Below are positions 7,197 to 16,306 of a DNA stretch of 40,899 nucleotides, one piece after another (position 1 is the stretch's first letter; each line of letters starts with the position of its first letter). Below the pieces are notes generated by a model that was given only the letters and a program-made list of their open reading frames with translations, was not told the DNA's origin and searched no databases. The position numbers were made by a program, and so were the translations under genes. Source of the DNA: Bacteroidota bacterium (GTDB lineage Bacteria > Bacteroidota > Bacteroidia > Cytophagales > Cyclobacteriaceae); the NCBI GenBank assembly GCA_024643595.1, contig JAHEMS010000002.1, positions 1-40,899 on the forward strand, written 5' to 3'.

Positions 7197-8723
7197 ATGT
7201 CTCTAAAAAAAATTTCCCGGGCTCTTATATCTGTCTATTATAAAGAAAATCTTGAGCCAATCATTCATCAATTAGCTAAGCAAGATGTAGAATTCATATC
7301 GACAGGAGGTACACAGGACTTTATTGAAAAACTAGGTTATGCTGTAATTCCTGTAGAGGAACTCACTGGCTATCCATCCATTTTTGGTGGTCGAGTAAAA
7401 ACGCTGCATCCAGCTGTTTTTGGAGGAATACTTTATAGAAGAAATGACGAAGGCGATTTGAATCAAGCTGCTGAGTTTAAAATTTCAGCTATCGATTTAG
7501 TGATCGTTGATTTATATCCTTTTGAAGAAACGGTTTCCAAGGGTGGATCAAAGGAAGCTATCATAGAGAAAATTGATATAGGGGGTATATCCCTTATTCG
7601 CGGTGCAGCGAAGAATTTTAATGATGTATTGATTGTTTCAGAGCGCACCCAATACCAGGCTTTGCTCGAATTGTTAATGCTGAAAAACGGATCCACAGAA
7701 ATAACCGATAGAAAACATTTTGCTGCCCGTGCATTTGATGTTACCTCGCATTATGATACGGCTATTTTTAAATATTTCAACCAAGGGAAGGAAATTCCGA
7801 GTTTTAAAACAAGTTTTAAGCAGGGTAAAGTTTTGCGCTATGGAGAAAATCCTCATCAGCAGGGGATATTTTATGGCGACATTGAAAGTCTTTTCGATCA
7901 GTTAAATGGCAAAGAGCTTTCTTATAATAACTTGGTAGATGTGGATGCTGCCATTAATCTGGTTAGCGAGTTTAACAACGAAACTGCATTTGTGATCATC
8001 AAACACACCAATGCCTGCGGCGTTGCAACGGGAGCAGATGTGAAAGAGGCCTACCTGAAAGCATTCCAGGCTGATACCATTTCCGCATTTGGAGGAGTAC
8101 TGGCATCAAGTCGGAAAATAGATCTGGGGGCCGCTGAAGAAATTAATAAGTTATTCTTTGAAATTTTGATTGCACCAGATTATGATGCTGCAGCACTTGA
8201 AATCCTGAAATCGAAGAAGAACAGAATCATACTCAAACAGAAGCAAATCCTATCCGCGAAAAAACAATTTAAAAGCTTACTGAATGGAGTCATAGAGCAG
8301 GATTTGGATTTAAAAACCGATTCGAAAGAAGATCTGAAACAGGTAACAAAACAGGCACCAACCACTGAACAAATTGATGCATTACTTTTCGCCAGTAAGA
8401 TCTGTAAGCATACCAAATCTAATACTATTATTCTTGCCATTGATGGTCAGTTACTAGCGAGTGGAGTTGGACAAACAAGTCGAGTGGATGCGTTGAAGCA
8501 GGCTATTGAGAAAGCAGGGGCATTTGGATTTAACTTAAAAGGCGCTGTAATGGCTTCCGATGCGTTCTTCCCTTTTCCAGATTGTGTTGAGATCGCACAT
8601 CAAAATGGTATCGAGGCCGTTATTCAACCTGGAGGTTCAATCAAAGATAAGGACTCCATTGATTTTTGTGATCGCCACAACATTGCCATGGTTTTCACAG
8701 GCACACGCCATTTCAAACATTGA
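7197..8723 (+). CDS. purH: Bifunctional AICAR formyltransferase/IMP cyclohydrolase
   Basis: Carries out the last two steps of purine synthesis: formyl transfer from 10-formyl-THF to AICAR, then cyclisation to IMP. The N-terminal MGS-like cyclohydrolase domain (about 1-195) shows ISTGGT, GGRVKTLHPAVFGGIL and VDLYPFE; the C-terminal transformylase domain shows LRYGENPHQQ, ELSYNNLVDVDAA, the catalytic Lys-His in IIKHTNACGVA, DTISAFGG, ASDAFFPFPD and AVIQPGGSIKD. The length of 508 residues equals the usual family size. Monocistronic by position: the gene before is on the other strand and mreB has its own upstream region 93 bases later. Confidence 0.98.
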   Translation: MSLKKISRALISVYYKENLEPIIHQLAKQDVEFISTGGTQDFIEKLGYAVIPVEELTGYPSIFGGRVKTLHPAVFGGILYRRNDEGDLNQAAEFKISAIDLVIVDLYPFEETVSKGGSKEAIIEKIDIGGISLIRGAAKNFNDVLIVSERTQYQALLELLMLKNGSTEITDRKHFAARAFDVTSHYDTAIFKYFNQGKEIPSFKTSFKQGKVLRYGENPHQQGIFYGDIESLFDQLNGKELSYNNLVDVDAAINLVSEFNNETAFVIIKHTNACGVATGADVKEAYLKAFQADTISAFGGVLASSRKIDLGAAEEINKLFFEILIAPDYDAAALEILKSKKNRIILKQKQILSAKKQFKSLLNGVIEQDLDLKTDSKEDLKQVTKQAPTTEQIDALLFASKICKHTKSNTIILAIDGQLLASGVGQTSRVDALKQAIEKAGAFGFNLKGAVMASDAFFPFPDCVEIAHQNGIEAVIQPGGSIKDKDSIDFCDRHNIAMVFTGTRHFKH

Positions 8724-8775
8724 TTTGTGTAAGTTTTTCGGTAGAATACGCTTAAAATTACCCGGAATATTTCTG

Positions 8776-8783
8776 TAATTTCG
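8776..8783 (+). promoter_or_regulatory. -7-like box upstream of the mre operon
   Basis: TAATTTCG lies 33 bases before the mreB ATG in the 93-base gap after purH and differs at one position from TAnnTTTG. Evidence is only this match and its position; no strong -33 box is visible. Confidence 0.35.
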
Positions 8784-8816
8784 TGCTTTATTTAACTATA
8801 CCTAGGGAAGTAACGA

Positions 8817-9842
8817 ATGGGACTTTTTGATTTCTTCACCAGCGATATTGCAATCGATCTGGGAACAGCGAATACACTTATTATTCACAAGGATAAAGTA
8901 GTAGTTGATGAGCCATCAATTATAGCACTTGACCGAACCACAGGTAAAGTGATTGCGATCGGCCGGGAAGCGATGCAGATGCACGAGAAGACGCATGATA
9001 ATATAAAAACAATCCGACCACTTAAGGAGGGTGTTATCGCGGACTTTCATGCTGCGGAGATGATGATTCGCGGAATGATTAAAATGATTGATACAGGCAG
9101 CAGACTATTTCCACCTTCTTTACGCATGGTGATATGTATACCATCGGCCATTACTGAAGTAGAAAAACGCGCGGTGCGAGATTCAGCGGAACATGCCAAT
9201 GCGAAGGAAGTGTATATGATTCATGAACCATTGGCTGCCGCCATAGGAATAGGAATTGATATTGAAGAGCCGATTGGAAATATGATTGTGGATATTGGAG
9301 GGGGTACTACCGACATTGCCGTCATTGCACTATCAGGTATCGTTTGTGATCAGTCCATTCGAATCGCAGGTGATACTTTTAACCGCGACATTCTGGATTA
9401 CATGCGCAGGCAACACAACTTATTGATCGGTGAACGTTCTGCGGAGCGTGTTAAGATAGAAGTAGGATCCGCACTGACTGAATTGGATGACGGTCCGGAC
9501 GATTATGAAATCCGCGGACGCGATTTGATGACTGGTATTCCTAAGACCATAAAGATATCGTATTCAGAAGTTGCATTTGCGCTCGATAAGTCAATATCGA
9601 AGTTGGAAGAAGCGGTGCTTAAAGCGCTTGAACTTTCTCCTCCTGAACTATCGGCTGATATTTATGAACAAGGAATCTATCTTACAGGAGGAGGGGCTAT
9701 GCTTCGTGGACTTGACAAGCGATTATCGCTTAAAACTAAATTGCCAATTCATGTCGCGGATGATCCACTTCGCGCGGTTGTGAGGGGTACCGGAGCTACT
9801 CTTAAGGATCTCAATAAATACAGGAAGGTTTTGATGACATAG
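8817..9842 (+). CDS. mreB: Rod shape-determining protein MreB
   Basis: Bacterial actin that polymerises under the inner membrane and positions the elongasome. Actin-fold ATPase motifs: IAIDLGTANTLI (phosphate 1), IVDIGGGTTDIAVIAL (phosphate 2), HEPLAAAIG (connecting motif), YLTGGGAMLRGLD (adenosine) and RAVVRGTGATL (connecting 2). The N-terminal MGLFDFFTSD is a short amphipathic start. The length of 341 residues is normal. First gene of mreBCD-mrdA-rodA; mreC begins 3 bases after its stop, so the operon is tight. Confidence 0.98.
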   Translation: MGLFDFFTSDIAIDLGTANTLIIHKDKVVVDEPSIIALDRTTGKVIAIGREAMQMHEKTHDNIKTIRPLKEGVIADFHAAEMMIRGMIKMIDTGSRLFPPSLRMVICIPSAITEVEKRAVRDSAEHANAKEVYMIHEPLAAAIGIGIDIEEPIGNMIVDIGGGTTDIAVIALSGIVCDQSIRIAGDTFNRDILDYMRRQHNLLIGERSAERVKIEVGSALTELDDGPDDYEIRGRDLMTGIPKTIKISYSEVAFALDKSISKLEEAVLKALELSPPELSADIYEQGIYLTGGGAMLRGLDKRLSLKTKLPIHVADDPLRAVVRGTGATLKDLNKYRKVLMT

Positions 9843-9845
9843 TGA

Positions 9846-10685
9846 ATGGAGAGGCTCTTAAAGTTTATTTATGAGTATCGGGCTTTTTTTACATTTATAT
9901 TATTAGAGTTGACGTGTGTCTGGTTGATTGTTCAAAATAATCAATTTCAAAGTTCAACATACTTCAATTCCTCCAATCGATTAGCGGCAAATGTTCTTGA
10001 TTTTTCTCAGGGGGTAAGGGAATATTTTTCCTTACGAAACATTAATAGAGATCTGGCGGAAGAAAATGCAAATTTACGGAGTTTACTGGATCAGCGGAAT
10101 CAACGATTATTGTCTGATCGGATATTCAGTCCTAAGGATACGGTAATAGCCAATCGATTTGAATATATCAGTGCCAAAGTAATGTCAAATTCTACGGAAC
10201 TCTATAAAAACTATATTACCGTGGATAGAGGAAAGTTAGATGGCATTGAGCCTGGAATGGCAGCTATCAGCTCAACGGGTGCCGTTGGGAAAGTAAAGGT
10301 GGTGTCTGATCACTTCGCTGTATTGATTTCGTTGCTACACACCGATGAAATGGTATCCTGTATTATTAAAGAAAAAGATTATTTTGGAACGGCACAATGG
10401 GATGGATTCGATGCTCGTTACACCAATTTACGGTACATTCCTCGTCATGCAAATCCAACCGTTGGCGACACTGTGATTACTTCGGGATTTAATGCAGTTT
10501 TCCCAAAAGGAATATTAGTAGGCGTCATACACAATGCGACTTTGAGTGAGGAATCACCTTTTTGGGATATTAAGGTTTCATTGGCTCAAGACTATAGTAA
10601 GCTGGCGTTTGTCGAATTAGTGAAAAGTAATTTGAAAAATGAAAGGGATTCCTTAGTTGAAGTTACTATTGGAAATAATAGATGA
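9846..10685 (+). CDS. mreC: Rod shape-determining protein MreC
   Basis: Inner-membrane elongasome protein with a periplasmic domain that links MreB/RodZ to PBP2 and RodA. One membrane segment (about residues 12-28, AFFTFILLELTCVWLIV), a predicted coiled coil (about 60-90, LRNINRDLAEENANLRSLLDQR) and the beta-rich MreC core (about 105-270: YKNYITVDRGKLDGIEPGMA, TGAVGKVK, VGDTVITSGFNAVFPKGI). The length of 279 residues is usual. Its stop overlaps the mreD start as ATGA (10682-10685), indicating coupled translation. Confidence 0.96.
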   Translation: MERLLKFIYEYRAFFTFILLELTCVWLIVQNNQFQSSTYFNSSNRLAANVLDFSQGVREYFSLRNINRDLAEENANLRSLLDQRNQRLLSDRIFSPKDTVIANRFEYISAKVMSNSTELYKNYITVDRGKLDGIEPGMAAISSTGAVGKVKVVSDHFAVLISLLHTDEMVSCIIKEKDYFGTAQWDGFDARYTNLRYIPRHANPTVGDTVITSGFNAVFPKGILVGVIHNATLSEESPFWDIKVSLAQDYSKLAFVELVKSNLKNERDSLVEVTIGNNR

Positions 10686-11197
10686 TTAAATCAGGCATCA
10701 TACATATTATCTTCTTTTTTGTTTATGTCTTGGCCCAGGTGGTGTTATTGAAGAACATTGTGTTATTTGATTCCGCTTTTTGTTTTTTATATGTAGCGTT
10801 TATCCTTTTGCTACCTTTTGAAGTAAGTATCACCATGATTATTCTGATTGGATTTTTAATAGGGATATCAATCGACATTTTTTACAACAGCATGGGTCTT
10901 CATGCTTTTGCAACCGTTTTTATGAGCTTTTTACGTAACTATTGGTTATCCGTAATAACGCCACAGGGTGGATATGAATCGGGCAGTTCTCCTACACTCG
11001 CTGCCAATGGAGTTCAATGGTTTCTGGTTTATACTATACCGTTGGTATTCATACATCATTTCGTTTTGTTCTTCACAGAAGCTTCAGGATTTGATTTATT
11101 TTGGTTCACGATGCTCAAAATAATCGGTAGCATGCTCTTTACCGTTCTTGTGATGGTGTTATTGCAATTCCTCGCTCCACAGCGCAGAAGAATATGA
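10682..11197 (+). CDS. mreD: Rod shape-determining protein MreD
   Basis: Small multi-pass membrane protein of the rod complex. 171 residues, nearly all hydrophobic, with about five predicted membrane segments (for example residues 4-26, 30-66, 115-130, 140-165). Sequence conservation in this family is low; the call rests mainly on size, topology and placement between mreC and mrdA, with 4-base overlaps on both sides. The GFLIGISIDIFYNSMGLHAF stretch fits the family's conserved G...D....G.HA region. Confidence 0.92.
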   Translation: MIKSGIIHIIFFFVYVLAQVVLLKNIVLFDSAFCFLYVAFILLLPFEVSITMIILIGFLIGISIDIFYNSMGLHAFATVFMSFLRNYWLSVITPQGGYESGSSPTLAANGVQWFLVYTIPLVFIHHFVLFFTEASGFDLFWFTMLKIIGSMLFTVLVMVLLQFLAPQRRRI

Positions 11198-13008
11198 ATG
11201 AGTCAAGGAAAGAAATATTGCAGATTGTTGTCGTTTTGGTTGGGATAATTTTCCTGATCAAACTTTTCTCCATTCAAGTACTGGACAGCCGATATGCTGA
11301 AATGGCAGACAGCAATGCAATTTTGCGACAGGTGGAATATCCTTTTCGCGGGCTAATCTACGATCGTAATCATAAGCTAATCGTTTACAATACGCCTGAG
11401 TACGACATTGAAGTAATAGTTAAAGACATAAAGAAATTTGACTCCCTAAAATTTTGTGAAGTATTTGAAATATCAAGCGATCAATTGCGCACAAAATTTA
11501 AGGAGATGAAAGCGCGCAAAGAGTATTCGCCATTCAAGCCTACTTTGTTTATTGATCAGCTTTCAAATATGGATTTTGCGCGAGTACAGGATCGAATGGA
11601 TGAGTTTCCTGGTTTTTACATACAAGCCCGAACAACACGCGCCTATTCATCCACTGCGTTGGCAAATGCGCTTGGTTATGTGAGCGAAATTAATAAGACT
11701 CAATTGGCTAATGATAAATCGAGAATTTATAAGCAGGGTGACTATATCGGGCAGAGTGGCATTGAGGCTTTTTATGAAGCGCAATTGAGAGGCAAACGGG
11801 GTATTCGTTTTAAACTCCGCGATGTTAAAGGAATAGAGAAAGGTTCATTCAACGAGGGTAAGTATGATACGCTTTCTGTTCCTGGACAAAATCTAATCAC
11901 AGGCATAGATATTGACTTACAGCTATATGGAGAGTATTTAATGAAAGGGAAATCTGGTAGTATTGTTGCCCTGGAGCCAGCTACTGGTGAAATATTGTCT
12001 TTGGTTTCAGGACCATCTTATGACCCTACGTTGCTTACGGGAAAAAATTACAGCGCCAATTTCAGATTGATTAATTCAGATACCCTGAAGCCTTTATTTA
12101 ATCGACCGCTCATGGCACAATATCGTCCGGGTTCAATTTTTAAAATTGCTCAAGCCATGACAGCTCTTCAGGAAAACGTGATCACCCCGGAGACCAGGAT
12201 TCGATGCGATCGGTCAATAATAAATTGTCATGGTGCGCATTCCAATGAAGACCTTCGTGGGGCAATCGCCAATTCATGCAATCCATATTTCTATAATGTA
12301 TTAAGGCGTATGTTGAATCAAGACGTTTCTCATGATCCTTACGAAGATACGCGAATCGGATTATCAGAATGGAATAAGCACATTACCAGTTTTGGATTTG
12401 GGAGCCCCTTGGGCATAGATTTGCCAAGTGAAAAAAGTGGATTAATTCCTACCCCGGCATATTATGATCGAGCCTACCATAACAGGCCGTGGAAATTTTC
12501 CAACATATATTCCATTGCTATTGGTGAAGGGGAAAACCTGGTAGTACCTATTCAAATGGCAAATTTCGCTGCCACTATCGCAAATCGGGGATATTATTTT
12601 ATTCCTCATTTGGTTAAGGCAGTAGGTGAAGATGGCAACCCCTTGCCGAAATATACTGAGCGTCATTATACCTCGATTAATTCATCTCACTTCGAAGTGG
12701 CTGTAGATGCTATGCAAAAAGTAGTGGAGGCAGGAACAGGGCAGTATAGAGCACGCCTTGCGGATATTATTGTCTGTGGCAAGACCGGTACCGTTGAAAA
12801 TGCACCTCCAATGCATGATCACTCAGTATTTATAGCGTTCGCACCGAAGGATAATCCAAAAATTGCGGTATCGGTTTATGTCGAAGATGCAGGACAAGGC
12901 GCGCGTGCAGCAGCTTCAATTGCCAGTTTGATGATTGAAAAATATTTGCTCGGACAGACCAAGCGACCTTATATTGAACAGTATGTGCTTAATAATAAGT
13001 TTGAATGA
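11194..13008 (+). CDS. mrdA: Penicillin-binding protein 2, elongation transpeptidase
   Basis: Class B PBP that cross-links peptidoglycan during cell elongation, partnered with RodA. One membrane anchor (about 9-30), an N-terminal pedestal domain (45-210, with FRGLIYDRNHKLIV and QSGIEAFYE), then the transpeptidase domain. Active-site motifs: S314-I-F-K317 in YRPGSIFK, S361-C-N363 in ANSCNPYF and K530-T-G532 in CGKTGTVEN. The length of 604 residues is typical. It begins in the ATGA overlap with mreD and ends in an ATGA overlap with rodA, so the two enzymes of the synthase pair are translated together. Confidence 0.97.
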   Translation: MNESRKEILQIVVVLVGIIFLIKLFSIQVLDSRYAEMADSNAILRQVEYPFRGLIYDRNHKLIVYNTPEYDIEVIVKDIKKFDSLKFCEVFEISSDQLRTKFKEMKARKEYSPFKPTLFIDQLSNMDFARVQDRMDEFPGFYIQARTTRAYSSTALANALGYVSEINKTQLANDKSRIYKQGDYIGQSGIEAFYEAQLRGKRGIRFKLRDVKGIEKGSFNEGKYDTLSVPGQNLITGIDIDLQLYGEYLMKGKSGSIVALEPATGEILSLVSGPSYDPTLLTGKNYSANFRLINSDTLKPLFNRPLMAQYRPGSIFKIAQAMTALQENVITPETRIRCDRSIINCHGAHSNEDLRGAIANSCNPYFYNVLRRMLNQDVSHDPYEDTRIGLSEWNKHITSFGFGSPLGIDLPSEKSGLIPTPAYYDRAYHNRPWKFSNIYSIAIGEGENLVVPIQMANFAATIANRGYYFIPHLVKAVGEDGNPLPKYTERHYTSINSSHFEVAVDAMQKVVEAGTGQYRARLADIIVCGKTGTVENAPPMHDHSVFIAFAPKDNPKIAVSVYVEDAGQGARAAASIASLMIEKYLLGQTKRPYIEQYVLNNKFE

Positions 13009-14279
13009 GAAGAGAGGAAGACATAGCGGGTAAATTAGACTGGGTTGCTGTGCTCCTCTATATCGCTATGGTGGGACTTGGTTGGCTTAATATTTTCGCG
13101 GCAGTTTATGATGAGTCAGTAAATCAGACTATCTGGGATTTATCGCTTAATTCGGGGCGACAATTGATTTTTATTGCTGCATCGTTTGTGATCATTCTCG
13201 CAATTGTTGTAATCGACATGCGATTTTATGAAACATTTGCGTATTTGTTTTTTGGTATTATTCTTATTGTTCTAATTCTTGTTCCTTTTATTGGCAAAGA
13301 AGTGGGTGGAAATAAAGCTTGGTTAGGGTTTGGTTCATTTGGGGTGCAGCCATCAGAATTCGCGAAGGTTATCACGGCAATGGCAGTTGCTAAGTTTATA
13401 GGTTCGGTTGGTTTCAGAATGGATAATATAAGGAATCAGTTGATTCTGTTTTCTATAATTGGGGCTCCCATGTTATTGATTCTCCTGCAGAAGGATACCG
13501 GAACGGCATTGGTATTCACTTCATTTGTTCTGGTATTTTATAGAGAAGGATTTCCGCCTTTCTTGCTGGTAGTTGGTATTTTTGCGGCCATTATTTTTGT
13601 TCTTACTCTATTGGTTCCCAATCAGATCTACCTGCATGCCGCCATCGCTATCGTATTAGTGGCATTGATTGTATTTGGTAAGAAGAAATTAAGGCAGGTG
13701 ATGCTGCTTGCGATAGGTGCCTTGTTGATTAGTGGCGTTATTGAAAGTGTAGATTATGTGATCACCGATGTGCTAAAGCCACACCAACAGAATCGGATCA
13801 AGGCATTAATCAACCCCGATGCTGACCCACTCGGTTTTGGATGGAATGTAACACAATCAAAAATTGCGATTGGTAGCGGAGGTTTTACGGGTAAAGGATT
13901 TCTGGAAGGCACCCAGACAAAATTTGATTTTGTGCCTGAGCAAAGTACTGATTTCATTTTTTGCACCATAGGAGAAGAGCACGGCTGGATAGGTAGCTTT
14001 TTGGTAATTGGGTTATTTGTTGCCCTTTTACTTAGGGTGATTTTTATATCGGAACGCCAGAAAAGCAGATTCGCCAGGGCCTATGGATATTCAGTGGCTA
14101 GCATATTCTTTTTTCACTTTGCCGTTAACATAGGTATGACCATTGGACTTTTTCCAGTAATTGGTATTCCGCTTCCTTTTTTCAGTTATGGAGGTTCTTC
14201 GTTGTGGGGCTTTACAATTTTACTTTTTGTATTACTGAAATTAGATGCACACCGCAGCCAGATGTTGCAGCGCGTTTAA
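13005..14279 (+). CDS. rodA: SEDS peptidoglycan glycosyltransferase RodA
   Basis: Polytopic SEDS-family polymerase that builds glycan strands from lipid II in the elongasome. About ten or more membrane segments; conserved stretches include KAWLGFGSFGVQPSEFAK (104-121), LQKDTGTAL (161-169), the catalytic-type Asp D316 in VPEQSTDFIF and PFFSYGGSSL near the C-terminus. At 424 residues it is about 50 longer than Escherichia coli RodA; the extra length is a hydrophobic and linker region around 185-258, as seen in other Bacteroidota. It follows mrdA with a 4-base overlap. Its stop TAA (14277-14279) overlaps the stop of the convergent gene at 14276-14278. Confidence 0.97.
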   Translation: MRREEDIAGKLDWVAVLLYIAMVGLGWLNIFAAVYDESVNQTIWDLSLNSGRQLIFIAASFVIILAIVVIDMRFYETFAYLFFGIILIVLILVPFIGKEVGGNKAWLGFGSFGVQPSEFAKVITAMAVAKFIGSVGFRMDNIRNQLILFSIIGAPMLLILLQKDTGTALVFTSFVLVFYREGFPPFLLVVGIFAAIIFVLTLLVPNQIYLHAAIAIVLVALIVFGKKKLRQVMLLAIGALLISGVIESVDYVITDVLKPHQQNRIKALINPDADPLGFGWNVTQSKIAIGSGGFTGKGFLEGTQTKFDFVPEQSTDFIFCTIGEEHGWIGSFLVIGLFVALLLRVIFISERQKSRFARAYGYSVASIFFFHFAVNIGMTIGLFPVIGIPLPFFSYGGSSLWGFTILLFVLLKLDAHRSQMLQRV

Positions 14280-15268
14280 CTGTCAAATCTTTTTTCGATG
14301 ATCTCGATAAATTCGAGATACTCTTCGCTTTCTCTATCCCAATGTGGATATCCATCGTCAATAAAACGCATGGCTTGCGACAGGTTGTCGCAGCGGTCAA
14401 GTTTTTCAATAGTCTCTGAAAAAATTTCAAAATCACCATGAAACAAAATCTTGGTAAACATGAACTTTTGATTAATGGTAAGATTTTGCTTCAATAAGAC
14501 AATTTTTTTCTTGGCCAGGTCATCTGCTAATGTCTGCTTTGTCTCTTTTTGTACAGGTGTTGTGACAGCGTTTTGAGGACCTGGTAAGGGGATAGTTTCA
14601 GTCTTTGAAACGGATCGTGGAGATGTCACTGGTTTAGCTTCATAAAAGTTATCTACTTTCAACGGCACAGCCGCATTGAACAATTGAAGATAGGAATCTA
14701 CCTCCTCCGGTGTAAAATTCACTTCTTCAAGAATTTGATCGAGCATGGCAAAGGCTTCATTGCCGGAAATGGAATCCAATTTTTTCTCCTCTAATCGCAC
14801 CACCAGTTTTTCAAGTGGCGCCTTATTTATTTTTATATACTTAACTTCATTTCTTAGATCAGATGTGCTTATTGAGGTCTTGTCTTTTTTATCAAGTGTA
14901 TCGGAATAATAATCGTAGGGATCAAGGATGAGATATATCGTTTGATTTACCGCTCTTGTCAGTAATGGTAAAAAATGCTCTTTTTCAATTAGAATATGAT
15001 TGCTAAGAATGTTTTGAAATACGGTAAGGGCTTCGCTAACTTGCTTAGAGTCATAATCAAAATAGGGGCTTTTCAGTTTTTCACTCTCCTTCTTCCAGGC
15101 AATGAGCAGATCCCGAATAACAAAAAGGTTTACTTGCCTAATGGTCGACAATTCAAGAATCTCAGGTCCAGATATTTTATTCTTTTTTGAAAAATAAGAT
15201 TGGACAAGATGCAGCGCATATTGCTGAGCATATTGATCAACCGATTTCAAACTTATCTTTTCGTCCAT
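14276..15268 (-). CDS. Conserved hypothetical protein with charged C-terminal domain
   Basis: 330 residues, no signal peptide, no membrane segment. The N-terminal part (1-215) is largely helical (QYAQQYALHLVQSYFSKKN, IRQVNLFVIRDLLIAW, EKHFLPLLTRAVNQTIYLI); a Pro/Thr/Ser-rich linker follows (about 218-250); the C-terminal 80 residues (LTINQKFMFTKILFHGDFEI then FSETIEKLDRCDNLSQAMRF, ending HWDRESEEYLEFIEIIEKRF) look like a short domain that I recall as recurring at the C-terminus of other Bacteroidota proteins of unknown function. ATG at 15268 preferred over TTG at 15274. It is convergent with rodA, sharing the TTAA stop region, and divergent from the ferredoxin gene. Function unknown. Confidence 0.75.
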   Translation of the reverse strand: MDEKISLKSVDQYAQQYALHLVQSYFSKKNKISGPEILELSTIRQVNLFVIRDLLIAWKKESEKLKSPYFDYDSKQVSEALTVFQNILSNHILIEKEHFLPLLTRAVNQTIYLILDPYDYYSDTLDKKDKTSISTSDLRNEVKYIKINKAPLEKLVVRLEEKKLDSISGNEAFAMLDQILEEVNFTPEEVDSYLQLFNAAVPLKVDNFYEAKPVTSPRSVSKTETIPLPGPQNAVTTPVQKETKQTLADDLAKKKIVLLKQNLTINQKFMFTKILFHGDFEIFSETIEKLDRCDNLSQAMRFIDDGYPHWDRESEEYLEFIEIIEKRFDS

Positions 15269-15330
15269 GAGCAAATATTTTCATTAACCTTGGTAAGAAA
15301 CGAATTTAAGGGATTTAAATTGGACCTTAC

Positions 15331-15654
15331 GTGGTAAAGATAGTGATTGAAAATTTGGCTCAAAAAGAACTGTCCTATAAAGGATCGCCTAATTCTATTC
15401 TGCAGCTCGTTCAGTCTAATTTTATTGATTGGATGCATGCCTGTGGCGGTAAAGGCCGATGTACTACCTGTAAAATGATAGTCGTGAAAGGAATGGAGAA
15501 TCTTTCACCGCCAACAGCGGCTGAAATGAAGTATCTAATTGATGGGCAGTTGGCTGAAAATGAGCGACTGGCTTGTCAAACTCGAGCACAGGGGAATTGT
15601 CGAGTACGTATTCCTGACGAAAATAAAATGCCCCACATGATTTATACCTCTTAA
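15331..15654 (+). CDS. 2Fe-2S plant-type ferredoxin
   Basis: Small soluble electron carrier, 107 residues. The cluster motif is clear: C38-x5-C44-x2-C47 in HACGGKGRCTTC plus C82 in LACQT; C90 is an extra cysteine outside the motif. The beta-grasp start VKIVIENLAQKELSY and the middle PPTAAEMKYL..G.L are like ferredoxins of the Adx/Isc or CbiW-like group. The start is GTG at 15331; no ATG is available before the core. A TTGG...TAAATTGG pair at 15290-15323 may be the promoter, which would leave almost no leader. The partner is not evident; next comes thymidine kinase after 53 bases. Confidence 0.88.
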   Translation: MVKIVIENLAQKELSYKGSPNSILQLVQSNFIDWMHACGGKGRCTTCKMIVVKGMENLSPPTAAEMKYLIDGQLAENERLACQTRAQGNCRVRIPDENKMPHMIYTS

Positions 15655-15707
15655 AATCCGTTAATTAACTGTGGTTATATCTACTTTTCAAATCCTAACT
15701 TGCACCT

Positions 15708-16304
15708 ATGTTTATTGAACCTCGTTTGGGCAGATCAAAGTCGGGCAACCGTGCTGGTTGGATTGAGGTAATTTGTGGCTGCATGTTTTCTGGCAAAACT
15801 GAAGAACTAATCAGACGATTAAACCGCGCTTTGATTGCCAGGCAAAAAGTCGAAATATTTAAACCGCGGATGGATACCCGATACCACATCGAAAAGATTG
15901 TATCTCATAATGAGCGTGAGATTCGATCCACACCAGTGAATTTTGGGAACGACATTTTACTTATGGCTGGAGATTGTGATGTAGTCGGTATCGATGAAGC
16001 CCAGTTTTTTGATGAGTCAATAGTGGAAGTCTGTAACACGTTGGCTAATAGCGGAAAGCGGGTTATAATAGCCGGCCTGGACATGGACTATGAAGGCAAA
16101 CCATTTGGCCCTATGCCTAATTTACTGGCAGTGGCAGAATTTGTAACTAAAATTCATGCGATCTGTACTGAAACCGGAGAACTTGCCTCATTTTCATTTC
16201 GGTTAAATGAAGATAGTGCACAGGTCATGCTCGGTGAGAAGGATGTATATGAAGCCCGTAGTCGCCAATCATTTTTTAATGGAATGAAAAATCGTAAGAA
16301 GTAA
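15708..16304 (+). CDS. tdk: Thymidine kinase, type II
   Basis: Phosphorylates thymidine (and deoxyuridine) with ATP for salvage. P-loop GCMFSGKT (24-31), Walker-B-like VVGIDEAQFF with catalytic E97, and the lasso/substrate part AVAEFVTKIHAICTETGELA then the GEKDVYEARSRQSFF tail. In most type II enzymes two CxxC pairs bind structural zinc; here only C153 is left, the other positions being T156, S185 and S188. 198 residues, normal length. recO starts 2 bases after the stop, so the two are cotranscribed. Confidence 0.95.
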   Translation: MFIEPRLGRSKSGNRAGWIEVICGCMFSGKTEELIRRLNRALIARQKVEIFKPRMDTRYHIEKIVSHNEREIRSTPVNFGNDILLMAGDCDVVGIDEAQFFDESIVEVCNTLANSGKRVIIAGLDMDYEGKPFGPMPNLLAVAEFVTKIHAICTETGELASFSFRLNEDSAQVMLGEKDVYEARSRQSFFNGMKNRKK

Positions 16305-16306
16305 TT

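Noticed and set aside
15661..15670. GTTAATTAAC palindrome before tdk
   Set aside because: Ten AT-rich bases, no link to a promoter; likely chance.
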